Assembly (NCBI RefSeq): GCF_034190915.1 | Contig: NW_026947485.1 | Span: 38,081,519-38,145,518 of the forward strand | Reading direction: 5' to 3' | Source of the DNA: Cavia porcellus | Taxonomy: Eukaryota; Chordata; Mammalia; Rodentia; Caviidae | DNA length: 64,000 nucleotides | In this document: one piece after another, positions 12,312-24,085 of the stretch | Layout of the letters: each line of letters opens with the position of its first letter | Numbering within the stretch: the first letter of the stretch is position 1 | Made by a program: the position numbers and the translations under genes | The notes under the pieces: generated by a model | Told to the model about the DNA's origin: nothing | Databases searched by the model: none | The model's input: the letters and a program-made list of their open reading frames with translations, nothing else

Positions 12312-15300
12312 AGCCTCATCCCTTCCTGAGCTCTCTTCAGTCGGGGCTCCACTCCCTTCTGCAGCGGCCTTCCCTTGCCCTGGACAGTGGCCAGCTCCCA
12401 GGTCAACCCTGTGCTCTCTCTTGCTCTGTGCCCTGCCATCTCTCTCTGCCTCACTCCTCCACTCCAGTCCTCAGCCTGCACCCAGGTCCATGGTGCTGCC
12501 CTGCCCTCGCTGACCTTCACAGGAAACCCCCACTCAGCCCTCAGCCGTCCAGGTGCCTCACTGTTCCTGGACTCCCAGTCGCCCTCAACCTGCTCTCACA
12601 CTCAGGAGTCTCATGCTTCCATCTCCCCCCACTCACAGGCATCTCCTAGTCCCCTCCATCTCTGCCCCCGCCTCCATTCTCCTCCTTCCACCAGTGATTC
12701 TCACCCGAGGACCCACGACCCCCAGGAGGCCTGTCAGAACCATGTTCTGGCTGCATTTGCTGCTGTTCCTGCTGTCTGTGAGCAGAACACTGCTCCCCTC
12801 CCATGTCCTGATAGGCCTCCCTGGGGCCGTGCCCAAGCCCCCCAAGGTGGAACCCCCTCTCCCCCATCCTGGGGAAGAATCACTGCAGTGGATGCCACCT
12901 GTGCTCCCTGGCCTCACCCTCCCACTTCAGGCCTCCAGCTTTCCAGTGGTGGCCACCTGACATCCTCACTGGATGATCTCCGTATGTCCTCTCTGATGCA
13001 GACCTTGCACTCTCATCCCTGGAGCCTCTCCCTGTTTACTACTCAGTACAAGAACTGACCAACCCACTACACCTGAAAGTTGTTCTTCCAAAGACCCGCA
13101 AACCATGGAAGCGCTCTTCAGCCTGGGAACCATGAAAACAATGCAGCGCCTGTGCCTGTGTTTGTTCCAAGTGGTCTTCTGGGAGATTAGTATTGTCCCT
13201 TTTTCTTCTCTTCCTTCATTGCTCCTCCCATTTGTGATTCCTGCAGAGGTGTCCCTAAGGAAGGGCTCTTTGACCCTCCGATCTTTCCTCCTCCCTTACA
13301 AACCAGCATTTTGGCCTTCCCTTTCCTTCTACCTCCCTTCCGTTATTCTCTTTCCTCTTAGGAGCGAAAGAGGTCCTGTGGTCTTCCCAACTTGACTCTT
13401 CACTTTGCACACTAGACATGGCATGTTCCACCAACTCAGTTCCATAAAGTGCCTTCTCAATGCCTGGAACTAGGCTCATAGCCCCACCTCGATCTCCTAT
13501 TTCCCAGGGTACCCACTGCCCGCCCTGACCCGAATCCTGTCCCAGACCCCATCCTAGCCACCCACCCTGCCCCATCGGATCCGTGGTAAAGAGCCTGGCC
13601 TAAAGTTTACACCTTGTAAGAACCCGCAAGTCTGTAGAGCCATGCCTTTCTCCTCCTCCACAGGCATCCACCCCTTTTCTGCACTGCCCTTTCCTTCCCC
13701 TTCCCATGCTGAGCCTCGCACCCTAATGAACGCCCTAATGCTGATTCCCACTCTGGTGCCACCCTCCTCCCAGCTCCCCTGTTGGCCTCCAGCCTGTGTG
13801 CCCCCCACGGCACTCTCTGCTCTCCTTCCTTCCTGGCTGCCTCCTGCCACCCTGTCTGCCTTCCATAGGGGACTGCCCCTTGCCCCGTGTCTTCCTCTCA
13901 TACCCACATCTTTCTGCTGCCTGTCCTTTTGCCACACGCTCCTTCTCACTCACCCATTGGCCTAGAGATGCCTCTCTGCCTCCTCTCCAGGGCCTTACTT
14001 CCCTCAACTACCTGAAGGCCGCCACGTCTTCACATTTGTGTGCCTCTGTTCTCCATGGGCTCTGTTCTCTAGCTGTGCCCGCTCTCTGCTCAAACTCTTT
14101 CTGGCCCTGTCCCAGCCTCACTTCTGTACCCATTCTTGGCCACTGGCTGGATCTTTCCCAGGCCCTCAGTTTCACATTTAGGACAACTTTTCCTTCATCT
14201 TTGTCCTGCCAGCCTTCTTCTTTTCTCTTCCCTTCCCATCAAACAAGCGGGCAGGAACCCTGCAGCCACTCCCACTCCCACACTCCTGCTCTTCTTTCTC
14301 CCCTCTGCTACTTGCATTTGCTCCGAGGCATGCTTCATATGTGAAGTGCATGCTGCCCACTGCACTCACAGGGTTATGGCCTCTGCACAGTTGTTCCTTG
14401 TTATGACTTTTCCATGCGACATTTCTTCTATGCCTTAAATATGGTAAACATTCCTTTGCCCTCTGCTCCTCCTCTTGATCAAATCTCCCAAAACAGAAGG
14501 CTCCCACCCCTTCCCTACTCCCAGCCTCCTGGGTTTTGGATTACTCCTACCGTGCCCATTTGCTAGGGACCTGCATTCTTACTTTAAATGCATACTGATC
14601 TACTCAGTGGTTAGGGCTTTGTCCACCCAGCCTTCACGGTGTCCCTTGCAGTGTCTGCTGCACTGGACACTTCTCCCTTTCCGCATGCAAACACAGCTTC
14701 AGTGGCCATTGAGAACTGCCTGTTCCGCACTGGCTTCCCCAGCTGCTCCTCTGCCATTTGCAAGCAGCTCTCTCCATTCCCTTGACACGCACCCCTTGAC
14801 TCATCCCCATGTCCCTGAGCTCTCATGGCAGTTCTATGTGCAAGAGCACTCTCAACCTGTTAACACCACTCAGTTTCCTCTGGCCTGCTTTCCTCTCCTC
14901 TGCTTAAGGAGATGCAGTCACTGTCCCCCATCAGCCATGCTTTCAGCATCCTCTGGGAGCCATCTGGCTGAGCACTAGTCCCCTGGGTGTCCACACACAT
15001 CTACACAAGTGCCCCTACCCGGTGCTGTGCCACATTCAGCCATCTTAGTTTCACACAGACCACACTGACTGTGTTTCTGCCCAACGGTCCCTGTGGCCTC
15101 ACGATGTGGGCTCCTTGAGGAACTACACATCCATGATCCTGTCTTTCATGGTTTTTGTCCTTCTTCCTTTCAGTCTTCTGAAAATTCTCTTGGAAACATC
15201 TGTCTCTGATTCTTCCACCACCTTCCTGAGTCACCTTCTTTAATCTTGTGCCCTCACACGTGCCTCCACACTGCCCACCCCATGCCCTCACACACGTGTC

Positions 15301-15389
15301 ACCGGCAAGCTGACCCGCTGCTGGGCCTAAAGCTCCATCTTCCAGGGGCCCCTCCATCCCACCCTCTCTCCTTTTCCTCTGCCTACCTC
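12312..15389. repeat. Macrosatellite unit 5
   Basis: 3,078 bp. It resembles unit 1 more than its neighbours: CAGCCTGCACC, GTCTCATGCTTCC and the GCACTAGTCCCC state. Private changes include CAGCCGTCCAGG near 12,542, CAGGCATCCACC near 13,662 (shared with unit 8 and the outlying copies, GCGTCC in the rest) and TTCTATGCC near 14,427. The unit-1-like unit sits four units away from unit 1. Confidence 0.95.
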
Positions 15390-18300
15390 AGCCTCATCCC
15401 TTCCTGAGCTCTCTTCAGTCGGGGCTCCACTCCCCTCTGCAGCAGCCTTCCCTTGCCCTGGACAGTGGCCAGCTCCCAGGCCAACCCTGTGCTCTCTCTT
15501 GCTCTGTGCCCTGCCATCTCTCTCTGCCTCACTCCTCCACTCCAGTCCTCAGCCCGCACCCAGGTCCATGGTGCTGCCCTGCCCTCGCTGACCTTCACAG
15601 GAAACCCCCACTCAGCCCTCAGCCTTCCAGGTGCCTCACTGTTCCTGGACTCCCAGTCGCCCTCAACCTGCTCTCACACTCAGGAGTCTCAGGCTTCCAT
15701 CTCCCCCCACTCACAGGCATCTCCTAGTCCCCTCCATCTCTGCCCCCGCCTCCATTCTCCTCCTTCCACCAGTGATTCTCACCCGAGGACCCACGACCCC
15801 CAGGAGGCCTGTCAGAACCATGTTCTGGCTGCATTTGCTGCTGTTCCTGCTGTCTGTGAGCAGAACACTGCTCCCCTCCCATGTCCTGATAGGCCTCCCT
15901 GGGGCCGTGCCCAAGCCCCCCAAGGTGGAACCCCCCCTCCCCCATCCTGGGGAAGAATCACTGCAGTGGATGCCACCTGTGCTCCCTGGCCTCACCCTCC
16001 CACTTCAGGCCTCCAGCTTTCCAGTGGTGGCCACCTGACATCCTCACTGGATGACCTCCGTATGTCCTCTCTGATGCAGACCTTGCACTCTCATCCCTGG
16101 AGCCTCTCCCTGTTTACTACTCAGTACAAGAACTGACCAACCCACTACACCTGAAAGTTGTTCTTCCAAAGACCCGCAAACCATGGAAGCGCTCTTCAGC
16201 CTGGGAACCATGAAAACAATGCAGCGCCTGTGCCTGTGTTTGTTCCAAGTGGTCTTCTGGGAGATTAGTATTGTCCCTTTTTCTTCTCTTCCTTCATTGC
16301 TCCTCCCATTTGTGATTCCTGCAGAGGTGTCCCTAAGGAAGGGCTCTTTGACCCTCCGATCTTTCCTCCTCCCTTACAAACCAGCATTTTGGCCTTCCCT
16401 TTCCTTCTACCTCCCTTCCGTTATTCTCTTTCCTCTTAGGAGCGAAAGAGGTCCTGTGGTCTTCCCAACTTGACTCTTCACTTTGCACACTAGACATGGC
16501 ATGTTCCACCAACTCAGTTCCATAAAGTGCCTTCTCAATGCCTGGAACTAGGCTCATAGCCCCACCTCGATCTCCTATTTCCCAGGGTACCCACTGCCCG
16601 CCCTGACCCGAATCCTGTCCCAGACCCCATCCTAGCCACCCACCCTGCCCCATCGGATCCGTGGTAAAGAGCCTGGCCTAAAGTTTACACCTTGTAAGAA
16701 CCCGCAAGTCTGTAGAGCCATGCCTTTCTCCTCCTCCACAGGCGTCCACCCCTTTTCTGCACTGCCCTTTCCTTCCCCTTCCCATGCTGAGCCTCGCACC
16801 CTAATGAACGCCCTAATGCTGATTCCCACTCTGGTGCCACCCTCCTCCCAGCTCCCCTGTTGGCCTCCAGCCTGTGTGCCCCCCACGGCACTCTCTGCTC
16901 TCCTTCCTTCCTGGCTGCCTCCTGCCACCCTGTCTGCCTTCCATAGGGGACTGCCCCTTGCCCCGTGTCTTCCTCTCATACCCACATCTTTCTGCTGCCT
17001 GTCCTTTTGCCACACGCTCCTTCTCACTCACCCATTGGCCTAGAGATGCCTCTCTGCCTCCTCTCCAGGGCCTTACTTCCCTCAACTACCTGAAGGCCGC
17101 CACGTCTTCACATTTGTGTGCCTCTGTTCTCCATGGGCTCTGTTCTCTAGCTGTGCCCGCTCTCTGCTCAAACTCTTTCTGGCCCTGTCCCAGCCTCACT
17201 TCTGTACCCATTCTTGGCCACTGGCTGGATCTTTCCCAGGCCCTCAGTTTCACATTTAGGACAACTTTTCCTTCATCTTTGTCCTGCCAGCCTTCTTCTT
17301 TTCTCTTCCCTTCCCATCAAACAAGCGGGCAGGAACCCTGCAGCCACTCCCACTCCCACACTCCTGCTCTTCTTTCTCCCCTCTGCTACTTGCATTTGCT
17401 CCGAGGCATGCTTCATATGTGAAGTGCATGCTGCCCACTGCACTCACAGGGTTATGGCCTCTGCACAGTTGTTCCTTGTTATGACTTTTCCATGCGACAT
17501 TTCTTCTGTGCCTTAAATATGGTAAACATTCCTTTGCCCTCTGCTCCTCCTCTTGATCAAATCTCCCAAAACAGAAGGCTCCCACCCCTTCCCTACTCCC
17601 AGCCTCCTGGGTTTTGGATTACTCCTACCGTGCCCATTTGCTAGGGACCTGCATTCTTACTTTAAATGCATACTGATCTACTCAGTGGTTAGGGCTTTGT
17701 CCACCCAGCCTTCACGGTGTCCCTTGCAGTGTCTGCTGCACTGGACACTTCTCCCTTTCCGCATGCAAACACAGCTTCAGTGGCCATTGAGAACTGCCTG
17801 TTCCGCACTGGCTTCCCCAGCTGCTCCTCTGCCATTTGCAAGCAGCTCTCTCCATTCCCTTGACACGCACCCCTTGACTCATCCCCATGTCCCTGAGCTC
17901 TCATGGCAGTTCTATGTGCAAGAGCACTCTCAACCTGTTAACACCACTCAGTTTCCTCTGGCCTGCTTTCCTCTCCTCTGCTTAAGGAGATGCAGTCACT
18001 GTCCCCCATCAGCCATGCTTTCAGCATCCTCTGGGAGCCATCTGGCTGAGCACTAGGCCCCTGGGTGTCCACACACATCTACACAAGTGCCCCTACCCGG
18101 TGCTGTGCCACATTCAGCCATCTTAGTTTCACACAGACCACACTGACTGTGTTTCTGCCCAACGGTCCCTGTGGCCTCACGATGTGGGCTCCTTGAGGAA
18201 CTACACATCCATGATCCTGTCTTTCATGGTTTTTGTCCTTCTTCCTTTCAGTCTTCTGAAAATTCTCTTGGAAACATCTGTCTCTGATTCTTCCACCACC

Positions 18301-18467
18301 TTCCTGAGTCACCTTCTTTAATCTTGTGCCCTCACACGTGCCTCCACACTGCCCACCCCATGCCCTCACACACGTGTCACCGGCAAGCTGACCCGCTGCT
18401 GGGCCTAAAGCTCCATCTTCCAGGGGCCCCTCCATCCCACCCTCTCTCCTTTTCCTCTGCCTACCTC
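15390..18467. repeat. Macrosatellite unit 6
   Basis: 3,078 bp. It has the CTGCAGCAGCC opening and GCACTAGGCCCC end states of the unit 4/6/7 group, but retains the TTGAGGAACTACACATCC state near 18,193, unlike unit 7. Confidence 0.95.
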
Positions 18468-21400
18468 AGCCTCATCCCTTCCTGAGCTCTCTTCAGTCGG
18501 GGCTCCACTCCCCTCTGCAGCAGCCTTCCCTTGCCCTGGACAGTGGCCAGCTCCCAGGCCAACCCTGTGCTCTCTCTTGCTCTGTGCCCTGCCATCTCTC
18601 TCTGCCTCACTCCTCCACTCCAGTCCTCAGCCCGCACCCAGGTCCATGGTGCTGCCCTGCCCTCGCTGACCTTCACAGGAAACCCCCACTCAGCCCTCAG
18701 CCTTCCAGGTGCCTCACTGTTCCTGGACTCCCAGTCGCCCTCAACCTGCTCTCACACTCAGGAGTCTCAGGCTTCCATCTCCCCCCACTCACAGGCATCT
18801 CCTAGTCCCCTCCATCTCTGCCCCCGCCTCCATTCTCCTCCTTCCACCAGTGATTCTCACCCGAGGACCCACGACCCCCAGGAGGCCTGTCAGAACCATG
18901 TTCTGGCTGCATTTGCTGCTGTTCCTGCTGTCTGTGAGCAGAACACTGCTCCCCTCCCATGTCCTGATAGGCCTCCCTGGGGCCGTGCCCAAGCCCCCCA
19001 AGGTGGAACCCCCCCTCCCCCATCCTGGGGAAGAATCACTGCAGTGGATGCCACCTGTGCTCCCTGGCCTCACCCTCCCACTTCAGGCCTCCAGCTTTCC
19101 AGTGGTGGCCACCTGACATCCTCACTGGATGACCTCCGTATGTCCTCTCTGATGCAGACCTTGCACTCTCATCCCTGGAGCCTCTCCCTGTTTACTACTC
19201 AGTACAAGAACTGACCAACCCACTACACCTGAAAGTTGTTCTTCCAAAGACCCGCAAACCATGGAAGCGCTCTTCAGCCTGGGAACCATGAAAACAATGC
19301 AGCGCCTGTGCCTGTGTTTGTTCCAAGTGGTCTTCTGGGAGATTAGTATTGTCCCTTTTTCTTCTCTTCCTTCATTGCTCCTCCCATTTGTGATTCCTGC
19401 AGAGGTGTCCCTAAGGAAGGGCTCTTTGACCCTCCGATCTTTCCTCCTCCCTTACAAACCAGCATTTTGGCCTTCCCTTTCCTTCTACCTCCCTTCCGTT
19501 ATTCTCTTTCCTCTTAGGAGCGAAAGAGGTCCTGTGGTCTTCCCAACTTGACTCTTCACTTTGCACACTAGACATGGCATGTTCTACCAACTCAGTTCCA
19601 TAAAGTGCCTTCTCAATGCCTGGAACTAGGCTCATAGCCCCACCTCGATCTCCTATTTCCCAGGGTACCCACTGCCCGCCCTGACCCGAATCCTGTCCCA
19701 GACCCCATCCTAGCCACCCACCCTGCCCCATCGGATCCGTGGTAAAGAGCCTGGCCTAAAGTTTACACCTTGTAAGAACCCCCAAGTCTGTAGAGCCATG
19801 CCTTTCTCCTCCTCCACAGGCGTCCACCCCTTTTCTGCACTGCCCTTTCCTTCCCCTTCCCATGCTGAGCCTCGCACCCTAATGAACGCCCTAATGCTGA
19901 TTCCCACTCTGGTGCCACCCTCCTCCCAGCTCCCCTGTTGGCCTCCAGCCTGTGTGCCCCCCACGGCACTCTCTGCTCTCCTTCCTTCCTGGCTGCCTCC
20001 TGCCACCCTGTCTGCCTTCCATAGGGGACTGCCCCTTGCCCCGTGTCTTCCTCTCATACCCACATCTTTCTGCTGCCTGTCCTTTTGCCACACGCTCCTT
20101 CTCACTCACCCATTGGCCTAGAGATGCCTCTCTGCCTCCTCTCCAGGGCCTTACTTCCCTCAACTACCTGAAGGCCGCCACGTCTTCACATTTGTGTGCC
20201 TCTGTTCTCCATGGGCTCTGTTCTCTAGCTGTGCCCGCTCTCTGCTCAAACTCTTTCTGGCCCTGTCCCAGCCTCACTTCTGTACCCATTCTTGGCCACT
20301 GGCTGGATCTTTCCCAGGCCCTCAGTTTCACATTTAGGACAACTTTTCCTTCATCTTTGTCCTGCCAGCCTTCTTCTTTTCTCTTCCCTTCCCATCAAAC
20401 AAGCGGGCAGGAACCCTGCAGCCACTCCCACTCCCACACTCCTGCTCTTCTTTCTCCCCTCTGCTACTTGCATTTGCTCCGAGGCATGCTTCATATGTGA
20501 AGTGCATGCTGCCCACTGCACTCACAGGGTTATGGCCTCTGCACAGTTGTTCCTTGTTATGACTTTTCCATGCGACATTTCTTCTGTGCCTTAAATATGG
20601 TAAACATTCCTTTGCCCTCTGCTCCTCCTCTTGATCAAATCTCCCAAAACAGAAGGCTCCCACCCCTTCCCTACTCCCAGCCTCCTGGGTTTTGGATTAC
20701 TCCTACCGTGCCCATTTGCTAGGGACCTGCATTCTTACTTTAAATGCATACTGATCTACTCAGTGGTTAGGGCTTTGTCCACCCAGCCTTCACGGTGTCC
20801 CTTGAAGTGTCTGCTGCACTGGACACTTCTCCCTTTCCGCATGCAAACACAGCTTCAGTGGCCATTGAGAACTGCCTGTTCCACACTGGCTTCCCCAGCT
20901 GCTCCTCTGCCATTTGCAAGCAGCTCTCTCCATTCCCTTGACACGCACCCCTTGACTCATCCCCATGTCCCTGAGCTCTCATGGCAGTTCTATGTGCAAG
21001 AGCACTCTCAACCTGTTAACACCACTCAGTTTCCTCTGGCCTGCTTTGCTCTCCTCTGCTTAAGGAGATGCAGTCACTGTCCCCCATCAGCCATGCTTTC
21101 AGCATCCTCTGGGAGCCATCTGGCTGAGCACTAGGCCCCTGGGTGTCCACACACATCTACACAAGTCCCCCTACCCGGTGCTGTGCCACATTCAGCCATC
21201 TTAGTTTCACACAGACCATACTGACTGTGTTTCTGCCCAATAGTCCCTGTGGCCTCACGGTGTGGGCTCCTTGACGACCTACACTTCCATGATCCTGTCT
21301 TTCATGGTTTTTGTCCTTCTTCCTTTCAGTCTTCTGAAAATTCTCTTGGAAACATCTGTCTCTGATTCTTCCACCACCTTCCTGAGTCACCTTCTTTAAT

Positions 21401-21545
21401 CTTGTGCCCTGACACGTGCCTCCACACTGCCCACCCCATGCCCTCACACACGTGTCACCGGCAAGCTGACCCGCTGCTGGGCCTAAAGCTCCATCTTCCA
21501 GGGGCCCCTCCATCCCACCCTCTCTCCTTTTCCTCTGCCTACCTC
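18468..21545. repeat. Macrosatellite unit 7
   Basis: 3,078 bp. It is close to unit 6 in its first half but has many changes in its last kilobase: CTTGAAGTGTC near 20,802, TTCCACACTGG near 20,879, GCTTTGCTCTCC near 21,045, CAATAGTCCC near 21,238 and GACGACCTACACTTCC near 21,274. Several of these match the out-of-array copies near 29.7 and 40.8 kb, so the edge of the array is less homogenised than its core. Confidence 0.95.
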
Positions 21546-24085
21546 AGCCTCATCCCTTCCTGAGCTCTCTTCAGTCGGGGCTCCACTCCCCTCTGCAGCA
21601 GCCTTCCCTTGCCCTGGACAGTGGCCAGCTCCCAGGCCAACCCTGTGCTCTCTCTTGCTCTGTGCCCTGCCATCTCTCTCTGCCTCACTCCTCCACTCCA
21701 GTCCTCAGCCCGCACCCAGGTCCATGGTGCTGCCCTGCCCTCGCTGACCTTCACAGGAAACCCCCACTCAGCCCTCAGCCTTCCAGGTGCCTCACTGTTC
21801 CTGGACTCCCAGTCGCCCTCAACCTGCTCTCACACTCAGGAGTCTCAGGCTTCCATCTCCCCCTACTCACAGGCATCTCCTAGTCCCCTCCATCTCTGCC
21901 CCCGCCTCCATTCTCCTCCTTCCACCAGTGATTCTCACCCGAGGACCCACGACCCCCAGGAGGCCTGTCAGAACCATGTTCTGGCTGCATTTGCTGCTGT
22001 TCCTGCTGTCTGTGAGCAGAACACTGCTCCCCTCCCATGTCCTGATAGGCCTCCCTGGGGCCGTGCCCAAGCCCCCCAAGGTGGAACCCCCCCTCCCCCA
22101 TCCTGGGGAAGAATCACTGCAGTGGATGCCACCTGTGCTCCCTGGCCTCACCCTCCCACTTCAGGCCTCCAGCTTTCCAGTGGTGGCCACCTGACATCCT
22201 CACTGGATGATCTCCATATGTCCTCTCTGATGCAGACCTTGCACTCTCATCCCTGGAGCCTCTCCCTGTTTACTACTCAGTACAAGAACTGACCAACCCA
22301 CTACACCTGAAAGTTGTTCTTCCAAAGACCCGCAAACCATGGAAGCGCTCTTCAGCCTGGGAACCATGAAAACAATGCAGCGCCTGTGCCTGTGTTTGTT
22401 CCAAGTGGTCTTCTGGGAGATTAGTATTGTCCCTTTTTCTTCTCTTCCTTCATTGCTCCTCCCATTTGTGATTCCTGCAGAGGTGTCCCTAAGGAAGGGC
22501 TCTTTGACCCTCCGATCTTTCCTCCTCCCTTACAAACCAGCATTTTGGCCTTCCCTTTCCTTCTACCTCCCTTCCGTTATTCTCTTTCCTCTTAGGAGCG
22601 AAAGAGGTCCTGTGGTCTTCCCAACTTGACTCTTCACTTTGCACACTAGACATGGCATGTTCCACCAACTCAGTTCCATAAAGTGCCTTCTCAATGCCTG
22701 GAACTAGGCTCATAGCCCCACCTCGATCTCCTATTTCCCAGGGTACCCACTGCCCGCCCTGACCCGAATCCTGTCCCAGACCCCATCCTAGCCACCCACC
22801 CTGCCCCATCGGATCCGTGGTAAAGAGCCTGGCCTAAAGTTTACAGGTTGTAAGAACCCCCAAGTCTGTAGAGCCATGCCTTTCTCCTCCTCCACAGGCA
22901 TCCACCCCTTTTCTGCACTGCCCTTTCCTTCCCCTTCCCATGCTGAGCCTCGCACCCTAATGAACGCCCTAATGCTGATTCCCACTCTGGTGCCACCCTC
23001 CTCCCAGCTCCCCTGTTGGCCTCCAGCCTGTGTGCCCCCCACGGCACTCTCTGCTCTCCTTCCTTCCTGGCTGCCTCCTGCCACCCTGTCTGCCTTCCAT
23101 AGGGGACTGCCCCTTGCCCCGTGTCTTCCTCTCATACCCACATCTTTCTGCTGCCTGTCCTTTTGCCACACGCTCCTTCTCACTCACCCATTGGCCTAGA
23201 GATGCCTCTCTGCCTCCTCTCCAGGGCCTTACTTCCCTCAACTACCTGAAGGCCGCCACGTCTTCACATTTGTGTGCCTCTGTTCTCCATGGGCTCTGTT
23301 CTCTAGCTGTGCCCGCTCTCTGCTCAAACTCTTTCTGGCCCTGTCCCAGCCTCACTTCTGTACCCATTCTTGGCCACTGGCTGGATCTTTCCCAGGCCCT
23401 CAGTTTCACATTTAGGACAACTTTTCCTTCATCTTTGTCCTGCCAGCCTTCTTCTTTTCTCTTCCCTTCCCATCAAACAAGCGGGCAGGAACCCTGCAGC
23501 CACTCCCACTCCCACACTCCTGCTCTTCTTTCTCCCCTCTGCTACTTGCATTTGCTCCGAGGCATGCTTCATATGTGAAGTGCATGCTGCCCACTGCACT
23601 CACAGGGTTATGGCCTCTGCACAGTTGTTCCTTGTTATGACTTTTCCATGCGACATTTCTTCTGTGCCTTAAATATGGTAAACATTCCTTTGCCCTCTGC
23701 TCCTCCTCTTGATCAAATCTCCCAAAACAGAAGGCTCCCACCCCTTCCCTACTCCCAGCCTCCTGGGTTTTGGATTACTCCTACTGTGCCCATTTGCTAG
23801 GGACCTACATTCTTACTTTAAATGCATACTGATCTACTCAGTGGTTAGGGCTTTGTCCACCCAGCCTTCACGGTGTCCCTTGCAGTGTCTGCTGCACTGG
23901 ACACTTCTCCCTTTCCGCATGCAAACACAGCTTCAGTGGCCATTGAGAACTGCCTGTTCCGCACTGGCTTCCCCAGCTGCTCCTCTGCCATTTGCAAGCA
24001 GCTCTCTCCATTCCCTTGACACGCACCCCTTGACTCATCCCCATGTCCCTGAGCTCTCATGGCAGTTATATGTGCAAGAGCCCTC
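21546..24085. repeat. Macrosatellite unit 8, partial (right array edge)
   Basis: About 2.54 kb of the unit is near-identical to the others up to roughly 24,066-24,085. The sequence then slides over some tens of bases into a diverged version of the same family. It shares ACCCCCAAGTCTG and CAGGCATCC states (22,856-22,900) with the copies outside the array. There is no target-site duplication or foreign sequence at the edge. Confidence 0.92.

Larger units (their letters stand above)
1..24085. repeat. Macrosatellite array, 3,078-bp unit, 7 full copies plus a partial eighth
   Basis: The first bases of the window recur at 3,079, 6,157, 9,235, 12,312, 15,390, 18,468 and 21,546, all in the same orientation. 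Six of the seven spacings are 3,078 and one is 3,077. The copies look about 99% identical or better by eye; differences are mostly single substitutions. The array is cut by the left edge of the window, so its true copy number is unknown. On the right, identity decays from about 24,066 and continues into an older diverged copy rather than into unrelated DNA. The unit is pyrimidine-rich on this strand and has no recognisable transposon ends, LTR, LINE domain or poly(A) tail. I do not recognise the unit as a named satellite family. Confidence 0.97.

Noticed and set aside
1..24085. CRISPR array or prokaryotic repeat
   Set aside because: Units are 3 kb, without spacers, in an intron of a spliced eukaryotic gene, with rodent SINEs nearby.
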